Positions 53,459 through 64,000 of a stretch of 64,000 nucleotides of DNA are shown here, piece after piece. A model generated the notes under the pieces. That model worked only from the letters and a program-made list of their open reading frames with translations, did no database searches and was not told where the DNA came from. Each line of letters opens with the position of its first letter. Within the stretch, counting starts at the first letter, position 1. The DNA lies in NCBI GenBank assembly GCA_963693315.1, contig OY856186.1, positions 77,474,042 through 77,538,041 on the forward strand. The letters are read 5' to 3'. The DNA is from Diogma glabrata. Taxonomy: Eukaryota; Arthropoda; Insecta; Diptera; Cylindrotomidae. The position numbers and the translations under genes were made by a program.

Positions 53459-53712
53459 ATAGTGTTTCAAAGTGTTATTTAATTGGTATAGTTCTCAAGT
53501 GTTATTGAGTTTATCAGAATTATAGCAATTAAATCAGTGAAAATAATAAAAATATAATGTGAGTTGTGTCAGTGTATGTGTAACTCAATACAAATAGTTG
53601 TTTTAGTGAATATACTTTATAAGAGATAATATCGGTACAGTGGTGTAGCGTAAATACGTGTATTCAAAAACAGTGATTTGAAAAATTTATATTCGTTGTA
53701 ATAATAAATAAA

Positions 53713-53874
53713 ATGGCTCAAACGCTTAATACCTATATTCGGAAACGAGGTGCTGTGAGCAAACGTGTCAAAGTAGTTGATAAATTTGTGAATGAGTATG
53801 ACGTAAATACCGGTAACATTTTAGATATTAAAAATAGACTGGAAGTAATTAATCGTTATGTGGAAGTGTTATAA
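53713..53874 (+). CDS. N-terminal gag piece, separated by a frameshift (53 aa)
   Basis: The ATG at 53713 opens a 53-codon frame beginning MAQTLNTYIRKRGAVSKRV and ending TAA at 53872. It overlaps the start of the long frame (53858) by 17 bases, in another frame. The content (basic then heptad-like: ILDIKNRLEVI) suits the N-terminus of BEL gag. The downstream frame begins mid-domain with CYNEYQEHHLKIIE. A small indel near 53855-53872 would explain this. The alternatives are a translational frameshift signal or a sequencing error. This copy may lack full-length gag. Confidence 0.6.
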   Translation: MAQTLNTYIRKRGAVSKRVKVVDKFVNEYDVNTGNILDIKNRLEVINRYVEVL

Positions 53875-56800
53875 TGAGTATCAAGAACATCACTTAAAAA
53901 TTATTGAAATGTGTGACGATCAAAATTTCCAAGATCAATGTGATAAATATAATGAGTTTGAAAGTCAGGTAATGTCTTTGAAGACTAAATTACAAACTCT
54001 AATTAACAGTGATGATAAAAAGACAATTTTAGTAAATAATAATGATAACGAGAATAAAGTTAGTGAAGACATGGCGGGTGAACTTCGATCGCCGCGTTTA
54101 CCTGATATAGCTCTACCGTGTTTTGATGGAAATGTAAGCGAGTGGCTTCGATTCCGTGATACGTTTGACATTTTAATTGACAAAAATAAAAGATTATCAC
54201 AAGTAGAAAAGTTTTATTATTTAATGGGTTCAGTTAAAGACAATGCAAAATTATTAATACAAAAAATAGAGTTTTGTGCTACTGGATATGATCAAGCCTG
54301 GGAGGCACTAAAAAAAAGGTATGATAATAAACGTGCCTTGATAGACTTTCATGTGGAAGGTTTATTTAATTTAAAAGGAATGATCAGGGAGTCTGCTATT
54401 GAATTAAGGCAATTAATTGATGAAGCAAATCGACATCTTTGTGCACTACAGGCGTGCGGACAACCTATTGAGTTCTGGAGTACCCTGATCATTCATATGA
54501 TTGTCAATAAATTATCATTTAGGACAAGATGCTTGTGGGAGGAACAGGTAAAAGGTGATGAATTACCAACCTTCGAGCAATTAGAGGAATTTGTACATTC
54601 GAGGTGCAGAGTCTTAGAAAGATCCGAGAAAAATCGAAAATTTGAGAACGTGAAAAATACCAGTAGTCCAATGTCATCATCAGTTCCTGTTAAATCAAAG
54701 AGTTTCGTGTTACAAGGAGCTGAACAGTGTGTTTACTGTGGAAAATCTCATAGTATATATAAATGTGAAAACTTTATAAAAATGTCAGTGACTGAGAGGT
54801 GTGAGAAAGTGAGAGAACTGAAATTATGTTACAATTGTCTAAAAAAAGGACACTTAACTCGTGATTGCCGACTAAGTAGCTGTAGATTATGTAATAAAAA
54901 ACATAATATTCTAATACATTGGGACAATAATTCTGAAACTAAAAATATATCAAGTAAAACTAATTCAAATAATAATGAAAATATACCAGTAAATACAGAT
55001 AATTCTAATCGTGATAATACGCAATTAAATGAGAGACCAACTAATTGTTGTGCAAGTGTTAATAATAATCAAATTTTGCTTTCGACAGCAATAATACATA
55101 TAAGAGACTATTCTGGGAAATACGTGGAAGCACGTGCGTTGTTAGACAGTGGATCTCAGTGTAACCTTATTAGTGAAAATCTACGTAAAAAACTAAATAT
55201 CAAATCAAGTACAACAAAAATTAATGTGTGTGGATTTGGTGGTGATGTAGCAGTTAATACAAAAATTTATACAGAAATTAAATCAAGAATTGAAAACTAC
55301 TCAGAAAAACTGGAATTTCTTGTGTTACCAAGATTAACTAACTATATACCGTCAGTTCCGATTAACAGAGCAGTATTAAATATCCCAATTGAACTAGAAC
55401 TAGCAGATCCAACATTTGATGTACCAAATGATATTGATTTGCTTTTAGGTGTAGAGATATTTTATGAAATTCTGAAACCTGACAAAATAATTGTTACAAA
55501 AAAATTACCAATTCTTCAAAACTCCAGATTTGGCTGGATTGTGAGTGGAAAAATGCAAATTGAAGATAAAACAAAAATAGTGAGTTGCAATTTCGGTACT
55601 TCATGCGAACTACAAAATCAAGTTCAAAGGTTTTGGGAGTTAGAGAGTGTAGAAACAAGAAAATATTTGACTGAGGAAGAACGCGTATGTGAAAAACATT
55701 TTGAAGAGACTCATTATCGCCAAAAAGATGGCCGCTATGTAGTGAGACTTCCTGTCAAGCGAAATTCGATCGAGTTGGGTGATTCAGAACAAATGGCATG
55801 GAATCGATTTGCGAATTTAGAGAAAAAATTGAATACAATACCAGAGACCAAAAAGAAATATATTGAGTTTATGGAGTATGAGCGACTTGGACATATGAGG
55901 AAAATCACAAATCAAGATGAACATTCATCATTGAATTATTTTCTACCGCATCATGCTGTGGAAAAACCAGAGAGTTCTACAACAAAACTGCGTGTAGTTT
56001 TCGACGCATCAGCGAAAACTACTAGTGGGCTATCACTAAACAACGTATTGATGGTTGGGCCTACATTGCAGGATGATTTATTTTCTATAATGTTACGATT
56101 TAGGAAACATCAATATGCATTTACAGCGGACATTCAACAAATGTACCGACAAATTAACGTAGATGAGCGAGATCAAAAACTGCAACAAATTATATGGCGT
56201 GATCCGACAGATGGAGAAATAAAGAAATATAAATTGCAAACAATCACATATGGAACAGCCTCAGCTCCATATCTGGCAACAAAGGTGTTACAGCAGTTGG
56301 GTATAGATGAAAGTGTTAACTATCCTTTAGCCGCTGAAGTGATGTGTGATATTTATATGGACGATGTGATTAGTGGACATGATAATATAAATACTGCTAT
56401 TGAAATTCGGGATCAATTAAAAAGTATGATGTCATCAGCAAATATGAATTTAAGAAAGTGGTCAGCTAATTCGAAGTTAATCTTAGCTGGGCTACTTGAG
56501 AGCGAAATAGAACATTCTAATGATAAAGAGTCAATGTCAATAAACCAATCAATTAAAACATTAGGTGTTCAATGGAATCCTGGTAGTGACAAGTTGAGCA
56601 TAAAACAACAGTTAAAATGTTTTGATAGTAATCATCTAATTACAAAACGAACAATATTGTCTTGTGTCGCATCTATTTTTGATCCATTGGGATTAATTGG
56701 TGCTGTTACTGTAAAATATAAAATATTCCTTCAAAAATTATGGGAATATAAACTAGAGTGGGATACTGTGTTACCAAAAAATTTAGGCGATGAGTGGCAT

Positions 56801-58930
56801 GAAATTTATGAGCAATTTAACTGTATAAACGACATAAAAATAAACAGATGGGTAATGATAGAAAACTGTGAGTCTGTTGAACTACATGTATTCGGTGACG
56901 CCTCCGAAAAGGCGTATGGTGCAGTAGCGTATCTAAAATGTGTCAATAACTGTGGTGATGTAAGAGTAAATTTATTGTGTTGTAAAACTAGAGTGGCTCC
57001 ATTAAATAAGACTACCGTTCCAAGACTTGAGTTGTGTGCTGCACTTTTAGCCAGCAGATTAGTGGAAAAAATTATGAAGTCAATCAAATTAAATATAAAA
57101 AATGTTTTTATGTGGTCGGACTCAGAAATCGTGCTGTGGTGGTTGCAAACATCGCCTAATTTATTAAAATCATTTGTGAATCATAGAATTGCAGAGATCC
57201 AAGAGTCTACAAAGGATTATCAGTGGAGATATGTGCCATCCTATCAGAATCCCGCAGATCTAGCGTCAAGAGGCGTATTAACAAGTGTAATAAAAAACCT
57301 AGAAATGTGGTGGAGTGGACCTACATTTTTAAAGAATAACATTTTAGACTGGCCTGTTAACAGAATAAGTGAATTTAAAATTAAATTGCCTGAAATGAAA
57401 GAAATAAAAACAGTGATGTTGTCATCAGTGAAATCTGAATTTGTCAAAGAATTTAGCAATTTGGGTAAACTACAACGAGTCGTAGCTTATATTTTAAGGT
57501 TTATTAAAAACTCTAAATTAAAGGAAGTCAAAAATCGATCATGTGGTAATTTGACTACAGAGGAAATAGATAATGCTATCATGTGTATTATTAAAATGGT
57601 GCAATGTGAGTGTTTTTTCAAAGAATTGAATGAATTACAAGAGTCATGTGAAGTTGATAAGTATTCAAAAATTCGGTCGTTGAATCCGATAATTGATAAA
57701 AGAGACAATATAATAAGAGTGGGTGGTAGATTAAAACATTCAACGCTTGAAATCGCTCAAAAGCATCCGATTCTATTACCAAGTTCGCATCATTTTACAA
57801 AAATTTTAATACGTCAAATACACGTTGAGGAAGGTCATATTGGTCAACAGGGCTTATTATCGGCAGTACGTAGAAAATTTTGGCCTTTACGAGCGAAAGA
57901 TACTATTAAACAAGTGATTAAGGAGTGTATTATCTGTTTCAAGGTCAACCCAAGTGTAGTAGAACAATATATGGGTGATCTACCAGCCAAGCGTGTGACT
58001 GCACTATATCCATTTATGTGCAGTGGTGTGGACTATGCAGGTCCTTTGTTACTTCGAGAAGGTGGTCCTAGATCAAAGAAAGTGATCAAGGTGTATATAG
58101 CAATATTTGTCTGTTTTGCTACCAAGGCAATTCATATTGAATTGATATCTGATTTAAGTTCGAGTGCATTTATAGCAGCATTACATAGATTTGTATCGAG
58201 AAGAGGATTATGTAGCGATTTATATTCTGATAATGCTACTTGCTTTATTGGTGCCAACTCAGAATTAAAGGAATTATACAAATTCGTTCTAGAACCGAAC
58301 GTGCAGAACCAGATTAATGAAGCGTGTGTTAGACAAGGAATAAATTGGCATTTTATTCCAGCAAGATCACCTCAATTTGGAGGACTGTGGGAAGCCGCAG
58401 TCAAATCGATGAAATTTCATCTTCGAAGAATTGTTGGGTTAGAAATATTATCCTATGAAGAACTTTTAACTGTATTAATTAAAATTGAGGCAATATTAAA
58501 TTCGCGGCCTCTTTTTCCTGAATCAGATGATCCAAATGATTTGAGAGCTATAACTCCAGGGCATTTTATTATTGGACGCCCGTTACGAGCTGTTGTAGAA
58601 GCTAATGTGGAAGATGTAAAATTAAATCGTTTGAATCGATGGAATCTTTTGCAAAGATTGTCGCAGAATTTTTGGAGAAGATGGAGTTCTGACTATTTAC
58701 ACAATCTTCAACAAAGAAATAAGGCGTACAAATCGAAGATAACCGTGGAAGTTGGAAGATTAGTGATTGTGCGAGATGAGAACCTACCACCATTGAAATG
58801 GGTACGTGGTAGGATAGTGGAGCTACACCCAGGCAGCGATGGAGTGGTTCGTGTTGTGACGCTTCGAACTTTGAAGGGAAATGTGAAGCGATCTGTGAAC
58901 AAACTTTGCTTTTTACCTATTGAAAATTGA
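53858..58930 (+). CDS. BEL/Pao-2 gag-pol polyprotein (1,690 aa)
   Basis: The frame runs uninterrupted to TGA at 58930. The listed ATG is probably not the natural start (see 53713-53874). Domains in order: gag with a DUF1759-type segment (LPDIALPCFDGNVSEWLRF, about 80-170), Cys/His knuckles CVYCGKSHSIYKC and CYNCLKKGHLTRDC (about 290-345), and protease ALLDSGSQCNLI (Asp near 430). Reverse transcriptase has LRVVFDASAK, FTADIQQMYRQI and the catalytic YMDD near 833. RNase H has VFGDASEKAYGA near 1013 and MWSDSEIVLWWL. Integrase has an HPILLP zinc region and catalytic-core motifs GVDYAGP (near 1390), SDNATCF (near 1457) and GGLWEAAV (near 1510). A DUF5641-like tail follows with RDENLPPLKWVRGRI. 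All catalytic motifs are present. There is no env. Confidence 0.95.
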   Translation: MWKCYNEYQEHHLKIIEMCDDQNFQDQCDKYNEFESQVMSLKTKLQTLINSDDKKTILVNNNDNENKVSEDMAGELRSPRLPDIALPCFDGNVSEWLRFRDTFDILIDKNKRLSQVEKFYYLMGSVKDNAKLLIQKIEFCATGYDQAWEALKKRYDNKRALIDFHVEGLFNLKGMIRESAIELRQLIDEANRHLCALQACGQPIEFWSTLIIHMIVNKLSFRTRCLWEEQVKGDELPTFEQLEEFVHSRCRVLERSEKNRKFENVKNTSSPMSSSVPVKSKSFVLQGAEQCVYCGKSHSIYKCENFIKMSVTERCEKVRELKLCYNCLKKGHLTRDCRLSSCRLCNKKHNILIHWDNNSETKNISSKTNSNNNENIPVNTDNSNRDNTQLNERPTNCCASVNNNQILLSTAIIHIRDYSGKYVEARALLDSGSQCNLISENLRKKLNIKSSTTKINVCGFGGDVAVNTKIYTEIKSRIENYSEKLEFLVLPRLTNYIPSVPINRAVLNIPIELELADPTFDVPNDIDLLLGVEIFYEILKPDKIIVTKKLPILQNSRFGWIVSGKMQIEDKTKIVSCNFGTSCELQNQVQRFWELESVETRKYLTEEERVCEKHFEETHYRQKDGRYVVRLPVKRNSIELGDSEQMAWNRFANLEKKLNTIPETKKKYIEFMEYERLGHMRKITNQDEHSSLNYFLPHHAVEKPESSTTKLRVVFDASAKTTSGLSLNNVLMVGPTLQDDLFSIMLRFRKHQYAFTADIQQMYRQINVDERDQKLQQIIWRDPTDGEIKKYKLQTITYGTASAPYLATKVLQQLGIDESVNYPLAAEVMCDIYMDDVISGHDNINTAIEIRDQLKSMMSSANMNLRKWSANSKLILAGLLESEIEHSNDKESMSINQSIKTLGVQWNPGSDKLSIKQQLKCFDSNHLITKRTILSCVASIFDPLGLIGAVTVKYKIFLQKLWEYKLEWDTVLPKNLGDEWHEIYEQFNCINDIKINRWVMIENCESVELHVFGDASEKAYGAVAYLKCVNNCGDVRVNLLCCKTRVAPLNKTTVPRLELCAALLASRLVEKIMKSIKLNIKNVFMWSDSEIVLWWLQTSPNLLKSFVNHRIAEIQESTKDYQWRYVPSYQNPADLASRGVLTSVIKNLEMWWSGPTFLKNNILDWPVNRISEFKIKLPEMKEIKTVMLSSVKSEFVKEFSNLGKLQRVVAYILRFIKNSKLKEVKNRSCGNLTTEEIDNAIMCIIKMVQCECFFKELNELQESCEVDKYSKIRSLNPIIDKRDNIIRVGGRLKHSTLEIAQKHPILLPSSHHFTKILIRQIHVEEGHIGQQGLLSAVRRKFWPLRAKDTIKQVIKECIICFKVNPSVVEQYMGDLPAKRVTALYPFMCSGVDYAGPLLLREGGPRSKKVIKVYIAIFVCFATKAIHIELISDLSSSAFIAALHRFVSRRGLCSDLYSDNATCFIGANSELKELYKFVLEPNVQNQINEACVRQGINWHFIPARSPQFGGLWEAAVKSMKFHLRRIVGLEILSYEELLTVLIKIEAILNSRPLFPESDDPNDLRAITPGHFIIGRPLRAVVEANVEDVKLNRLNRWNLLQRLSQNFWRRWSSDYLHNLQQRNKAYKSKITVEVGRLVIVRDENLPPLKWVRGRIVELHPGSDGVVRVVTLRTLKGNVKRSVNKLCFLPIEN

Positions 58931-58937
58931 AATATTT

Positions 58938-58951
58938 CAAGGGGCGGAAAA
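58938..58951 (+). other. Polypurine tract
   Basis: CAAGGGGCGGAAAA lies directly before the 3' LTR, just after the polyprotein stop codon. Confidence 0.7.
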
Positions 58952-59170
58952 TGTTACAAGCTTATACCAATTAAATTTTATATGAATTTATTATACTAGT
59001 TTAATTTCTTTTTTGTTCAATTTAGCAATGTAACCATAAACTAATTTTTCTAACAGTGTACTGAATTTATATAATCATGCATTTTGTAGTAGTGTTGTGT
59101 GTTGCGAAAATAAAACATAAATTAGCCATCTTTGAAAGTTTTCGTGTTTTTAATTAAAAGCTATCGAACA
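58952..59170 (+). repeat. BEL/Pao-2 3' LTR (219 bp)
   Basis: Same sequence and length as 53220-53438. Followed by AAGTG, the target duplication. Confidence 0.97.
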
Positions 59171-59175
59171 AAGTG

Positions 59176-62000
59176 GTTAGATTTTAGAATATTTTGGACA
59201 AAAGGGTTTAGAGTGCTGTCTGCCGATCCTACAGTTATTTTGATAAGATTTTGCAAAATGTCATAAATTTATTTTATTTCAAGCTGAAGAAAGTACTGGT
59301 TACGTTCTGGGAGAAAATAGACCATATCATTGTCTAGGTGATACAATGTTTGCCCAATATTAATAAAATTGGCTAGTCAAATTTAATTCTGCCAAAGCTC
59401 TTCAGCTCGAAGACCGAGTTCTCCAATAAAAAGGGCTACACTATTTGTGGGTCATACCATACCAGCACCGCCCCGTGTTTCTTGCATACACGTAAGGACT
59501 TTTTATTTAAGCTGCATAGAAATGTTATATATAACAGTAGTAACCGTAATAATAGTTCAGGTAACTTCAATAAACAAAGATTACATCAGATTCCATGTTT
59601 TTATGGGAGCTTGGTGTTAAATGGTTCGAATTAACTCACTTCTTTACTGGCGGTTTTTAATATGTCTGCAAACTATTGGAAAACCTGAATCTGCCAAGGA
59701 AATACTAACAACAAAATATTTATTCTGCTGCCACATAAATATTCCATTCATTCAAGGGTTAGCTTATTTTCATTTAAATAACTTTATCAGTTTACATTAA
59801 TTAAGAGAATTGAAGTCATACGAATAATAAGTATTATGATGATCAATTACACGATAGTAATTAGAACTAGTTTCGTTTATAACGCATATACAAAGTTGTC
59901 GGCATTAAATTATAACAACAAATTAAAATTATATTTCTGCAATAACATATTAATGTATATATGAAAAAAATACAATTTAAAACTGGCATGTTGACTCTAT
60001 ACCTGTCATTCAACGAACTATAACATAACTCTTTATTCATTTTTTAACATCAAATATTATACTACGTTTTTTTATCTTTTTAAATCAACATAAAAACTTC
60101 AATCGACGATGGATGAATTTTCGCCGCACTACTTCCTTCAACCTTGATGCTAGGAAATAATTTTTTTTTCCGAAATAAACAAATATTTTTTTATTTACTA
60201 TAAAATCTTTAAAATAAAAATGAACAGAAAACTACTTTTAATCTTAACCATATGTACTACTAACTCTATAAATATATAATGTACTAAGTAAGAAGCGACA
60301 TTGAAAATTTTATAGAGATATTGATTTTTTTATTATGATTTTCGTGACGCCAATAATATTTTAGTATTTTTGTTTAATAATAATTTGATGGTTGGATTTT
60401 ATTGGATTCATATTCGATTTATTTTTGGTTGATTGGTTATGGGATTTATATGATTGAAAAATTGAAAACGGTGGGATAATAGAAAATAGACAGCCACCTG
60501 AGAAAATCATATCCAACAAATAATTTCAAATGCTTTCAAAAACGGTGGGATAATAGAAAATAGACAGCCACCTGAGAAAATCATATCCAACAATTAATTT
60601 CACAAATAATTTCACTTCACGAATGCTTTCAAATTTAGCAGTTTGTTCACCACATGTTATTGAAATATCATTCAAAAACTGAGATTACGATTTGAGAACA
60701 ATCACAAGTTGCGTTTTGGTGAAATTTTTCATTTCTTTTAAATCTTAAATTGATGCACGAAAAGAAATAGGAAAACAAAAATAAAATTAAAATGGGAAAA
60801 TAAAAGAATAAACAGTATAAAATAAAAGACAAATTATCTCGTTTTAACTTTCAAAAATATTTTCGTATATCCTAGAAATATCTTTATTGTTTAATTTTTA
60901 AATTCGAAAAAAATTATTTTCTCCCTTTTTAATGATACCATTTAAAAGACAAAAAATCAGAAATCAAAAACTTATATATTTGACTTGCAAAAAATATTAA
61001 TTTTCTTTATATTATGAAAAAATAAATTCAAATATCGGTAAACCTTCATGTTGGTCAAGACAAACAAATTTTTTTAAAAAATTGTAATGCTTTTTTTAAA
61101 TCACTAAAATTGATTATTCAAAGTTCCCATTTGTTTTTTGTGTTTGTTTTAACTACCTGTGTTATTTCTTCAAAAGTGTTATTTCTCAAAAAGTTGAATG
61201 AAACCAGGCATTTTAGAAAATGTAAAAATAATTTTTATTTTTCGATTCTTCTTTTGTGTATTGTTAAATAAATTTCGTTTTGCTTCGTTTCCTAAAAAAA
61301 AGATAAAGAAATTTTATCGAACTTTTTAAATATCTAACACTACAATCATTTAAAATAAATTAAACTAGAATTATAACCATCAGCAAACGAATTTTATTCG
61401 CATTTCACCGTCTTTTTATTGAATGAACGTAATCGATAACAAACTCACGGCGACAGGAAATATATACTAATATATAGGTTCGTATTCCAACTTGCTATAT
61501 ATTGTTAATAACTTTGAAACTGGACGAGTGAGGACATTAACTGATATATAGTTAATTTTTGTTTCATTCCGTTACAAATTTCATTTTGTTTATTATTTCG
61601 ACTTTTTGAAAACAATTTTTTAAATGTATCAACCGTTTGCATTTTACGTATATAACTCTGAAATTAATAAATGATTCATCATCATCATCAGAAGAAAACG
61701 GAATAAAGAATAAAATTAAAACATTATATTGCAACTAAACTAAATAGTAGAAGAACTACTATTTATTTAATTAATTAATTATAATAAATATATTGGAATA
61801 ATATATTTTAATGTTTTTCAAATTACATTTAATATTATTTCAATTGCTACAAAATGTCTTTACATTGATTTTCGTTTATGTCAAATAATTGAGGAATATT
61901 AAAAAAAATATTTATAATTTTTGTTTTCTTTATCATATTGTTAAGAAACATTATTTACAAATATATAATAAATAATAATTATTTTTTTCTTTTCTTTTAT
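59176..62000. other. Non-coding AT-rich stretch
   Basis: No gene or element is recognised besides the tandem duplication at 60465-60612. Contains many A/T homopolymers and a short ATC repeat near 61678. Confidence 0.5.
60465..60612 (+). repeat. Two-copy tandem duplication (74-bp unit)
   Basis: AAAACGGTGGGATAATAGAA starts at 60465 and again at 60539. The following ACAGCCACCTGAGAAAATCA and CATATCCAACAA(A/T)TAATTTC agree in both copies with one difference or so. It is a recent local duplication. Confidence 0.9.
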
Positions 62001-62012
62001 TTTTAGGTAAGG
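61981..62012 (+). promoter_or_regulatory. Candidate recursive splice site (AG/GTAAGG)
   Basis: A 20-base T/C-rich tract ends in TTTTTAG at 62006, followed at once by GTAAGG. It has the same fused acceptor/donor arrangement as 32541/32542, on the same strand. No exon is identified next to it. Confidence 0.25.
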
Positions 62013-62169
62013 ATTTTTTAAAAAAAACTATGGAAATTGAAGAAAATGAAAGAAAATTGAAAACAATTTAAAAACTTTAAGATAAGTTGTAGTTTATTTC
62101 ATTTAAATATATTTTCGATTTCCTTTTTTTGTATGTCTAATTATCTATAGTTTCATTTTAGATACTTAC

Positions 62170-62330
62170 GTAGGTAGAAGAGCTAACCTTTTTGTTCATT
62201 GTCTTAACTTCAGAGCCTTTATATGGTTTTGATAATAATTTTTGGATATCCGCTAAATTCAAAACAGAAACCTTTAAACAATCTAATGCCAATCTTATGT
62301 CGGCGATGAATAGTTGTCGATTATAGTTAA
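62170..62330 (-). other. Possible coding fragment or exon, unrecognised
   Basis: The minus strand is open for about 53 codons and reads RQLFIADIRLALDCLKVSVL, NLADIQKLLSKPYKGSEVK and TMNKKVSSSTY. It then reaches GTAAGT, a good donor-like sequence, at about 62165-62170. Composition is protein-like and higher in G and C than the surroundings. Another open stretch (LARDLVAYSENSASLFSYK) lies just upstream in another frame at about 62345-62405. It could be an exon of a minus-strand gene or part of an old element. I recognise neither. Confidence 0.25.
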
Positions 62331-62409
62331 AGGTGAATAAAAATGTCTGTTTTATAGGAAAACAATGATGCCGAGTTTTCTGAATACGCCACCAGATCGC
62401 GCGCCAATT

Positions 62410-64000
62410 TTAAAATATTTTTGAATGATTATTAAGTAAAGTTAGTGATTTAAATATATTAAAATTACTTTAAAATTACTCAATTTATTTCGTATTGCTG
62501 GAAAAATAATTGGCCGGGAAAGGAGAAATCTTCTTGTTCTAGAATAGTTTTTTAAACGGTTTTTCCTTGTTGTCTAGAAAAGAATTGAAGATATTTTAAC
62601 GATATTCTACTATCGTACTTTTTACTTACTATTTGATTAAAACAACCCAATGCGACCAAGCATTTACCTTAATCTAGAATCCCATCAACCTTAATTAAGA
62701 AAAAAAAAAATAAATAAAATTGTATTTATTTATAGAATCAAAAATTAAAAAAAAAACCTTGGTCTCATTATTTGAATCATATTTTGATCAGAGGAATATA
62801 ATTTTTTTTTTTTTAAATTTTCAATTTTTCTTTAACTTATCTCGTTTCTTTTGGTTACAAAAAACAAAACATAAAATTGGGAAAAAACCAACCAAAATAA
62901 ATATGACATAAAAATGATTTGTTTAATAATAAAGAAAATAATACACTTTAAGTGTTTTCTTTCAAAGGAATGTGTGTTCTGACTTCTGCGTAACACATAT
63001 ATATGTTTCATAAAAAAATAATAAATTAATATTTTGAAATAACTGCCAATTTCTAAAATAAGGTTTTGTTTATACAAATAACATAAGTTATTGGGTTTCC
63101 ATTAATCATCTTATTGAATTATAAGTTAATGTAATATTTGTTTAACTAAATGTTTCAAACTAATATTATTAGTTTTAACCTAATTTTTTCTAATTTATTT
63201 TTAATATTCTTTCGGTTTTTTTAAGTGGATTTGTAAGATCGATTTGATGTTGAATCCAATAAAGTAAAAATAAACGGATTAAGATATGATTTGTGAACTT
63301 TCATTCTTGAAGAGTCTACGATGCGATAAACAATCGGAGGGAAATGTATTAAAATTCTATCTGTTAACCGGTTGGCCACATCATATTGTATTTAAGTCTG
63401 ATGTACTTTCACCTTTTAACAATTCGTAAGCTAACAGTTAACTACTTATCCGCTGATCCTTGCAATATTATATTTCATCGTAAAAATAGTTTGCCTTTCT
63501 CAAAGTAACGCAATAAATATTTAGATTCATTTACTTTCTGTCAGTTATATATTTTATGAAATATAATATTTTCAACGTTCATATAAGATAAATTACAAAA
63601 ATTCCATCTTCTTATAAACAATGAAAGATATTCTTTGATGCTTTAATTTAATTTAAATTAATTAAATATAACATTACAAGAAATACCGTTTCAATTAAAT
63701 AAAATTAAAAGAGATTGAAACATAAATAATTATATCATTCTAATTCTTAATTTGAACGTAATTGTGATCTATTATTTGTTGAATTGTGAATAATTGTTAT
63801 GTTGTTGTCGGAGTGATTTAAAATAATATAGAACGATAACAGTCGAGATGATTGATTGATTATGCGGTTTAATTGATTGTGATTAATGGATTCATTATTC
63901 AAATCATTTTTTTTTGTCATTTTGGTGAAGACTACGTCCATCGACATATTTTATATGCGGGTAAACGTGCGATATATCTCCTATGTCTAGATAAATGAAT
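62410..64000. other. Non-coding AT-rich stretch
   Basis: Nothing recognised. The small frames here (62720-62911, 62832-63077, 63747-63947) are low-complexity translations of A/T-rich DNA. Confidence 0.5.

Larger units (their letters stand above)
53220..59170 (+). mobile_element. Second BEL/Pao LTR retrotransposon (5,951 bp)
   Basis: The 219-bp LTRs (53220-53438 and 58952-59170) look identical. The flanking AAGTG at 53215-53219 and 59171-59175 is the 5-bp target duplication. One long gag-pol frame carries the full BEL/Pao domain set. LTRs and protein differ strongly from the element at 23667, so it is another family. Identical LTRs point to recent insertion. The gag start carries a frameshift (see 53713-53874). 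Confidence 0.97.

Noticed and set aside
1..64000. A new defence, toxin or secondary-metabolite system
   Set aside because: All sizeable frames are explained by known transposable-element proteins. The unexplained items are non-coding inverted repeats and one unknown protein fragment.

Overview
The window is AT-rich insect-type nuclear DNA. It is intron or intergenic sequence filled with transposable elements, and I recognise no intact host gene in it. The insect assignment rests on the element mix: two BEL/Pao LTR retrotransposons of the arthropod type, Ty3/gypsy remnants, a hAT transposon, an endonuclease/reverse-transcriptase LINE, and many inverted-repeat (foldback or MITE-like) elements. 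I cannot name the species. There is no rRNA, tRNA, CRISPR array or operon that I can support.

Layout. From 1 to 10.5 kb the sequence holds scattered MITE-like repeats and a cluster of three large inverted-repeat elements (5457-6360, 6779-7668, 7876-9304). These sit in or beside diverged copies of one unrecognised protein fragment (about 61-282, 6640-7705 and 9303-9583). A decayed Ty3/gypsy element on the minus strand covers about 12.1-14.6 kb. It is followed by a plus-strand gypsy integrase scrap and by A/T-rich tandem repeats at 15.4-16.2 kb. A decayed minus-strand gene fragment lies at 19.15-19.64 kb. A complete 6,495-bp BEL/Pao element is at 23667-30161 (605-bp LTRs, 5-bp target duplication, 1,721-residue polyprotein). 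Its 5' half and 472 bp of flanking host DNA are repeated head to tail at 19822-23192 and 23195-26565.

From 30 to 44 kb there is mostly non-coding DNA. It contains a perfect 72-bp-arm hairpin (34259-34419), a 2.7-kb foldback element with roughly 800-bp arms (34951-37695), and smaller inverted-repeat elements at 40.9 and 42.5 kb. At 45182-49968 lies a decayed hAT transposon on the minus strand. A 3-kb LINE, also on the minus strand, is inserted in its C-terminal dimerisation region, flanked by a 12-bp target duplication. A decayed gypsy element follows at 50.5-52.2 kb, then a 200-base assembly gap (52928-53127). A second, different and young BEL/Pao element occupies 53220-59170 (identical 219-bp LTRs, 5-bp target duplication, 1,690-residue frame with a frameshift near the gag start). 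The last 5 kb contains no gene I recognise.

How the parts relate. Each autonomous element encodes its own mobility functions: gag, protease, reverse transcriptase, RNase H and integrase for the LTR elements; endonuclease and reverse transcriptase for the LINE; a remnant transposase for hAT. The two BEL elements are unrelated in LTR sequence but share a 13-nt primer-binding motif. Several polypyrimidine-AG/GTAAG sites (32541/32542, 32601/32602, 62006/62007) would fit recursive splicing, so the region could be part of a very long plus-strand intron. That is inference only.
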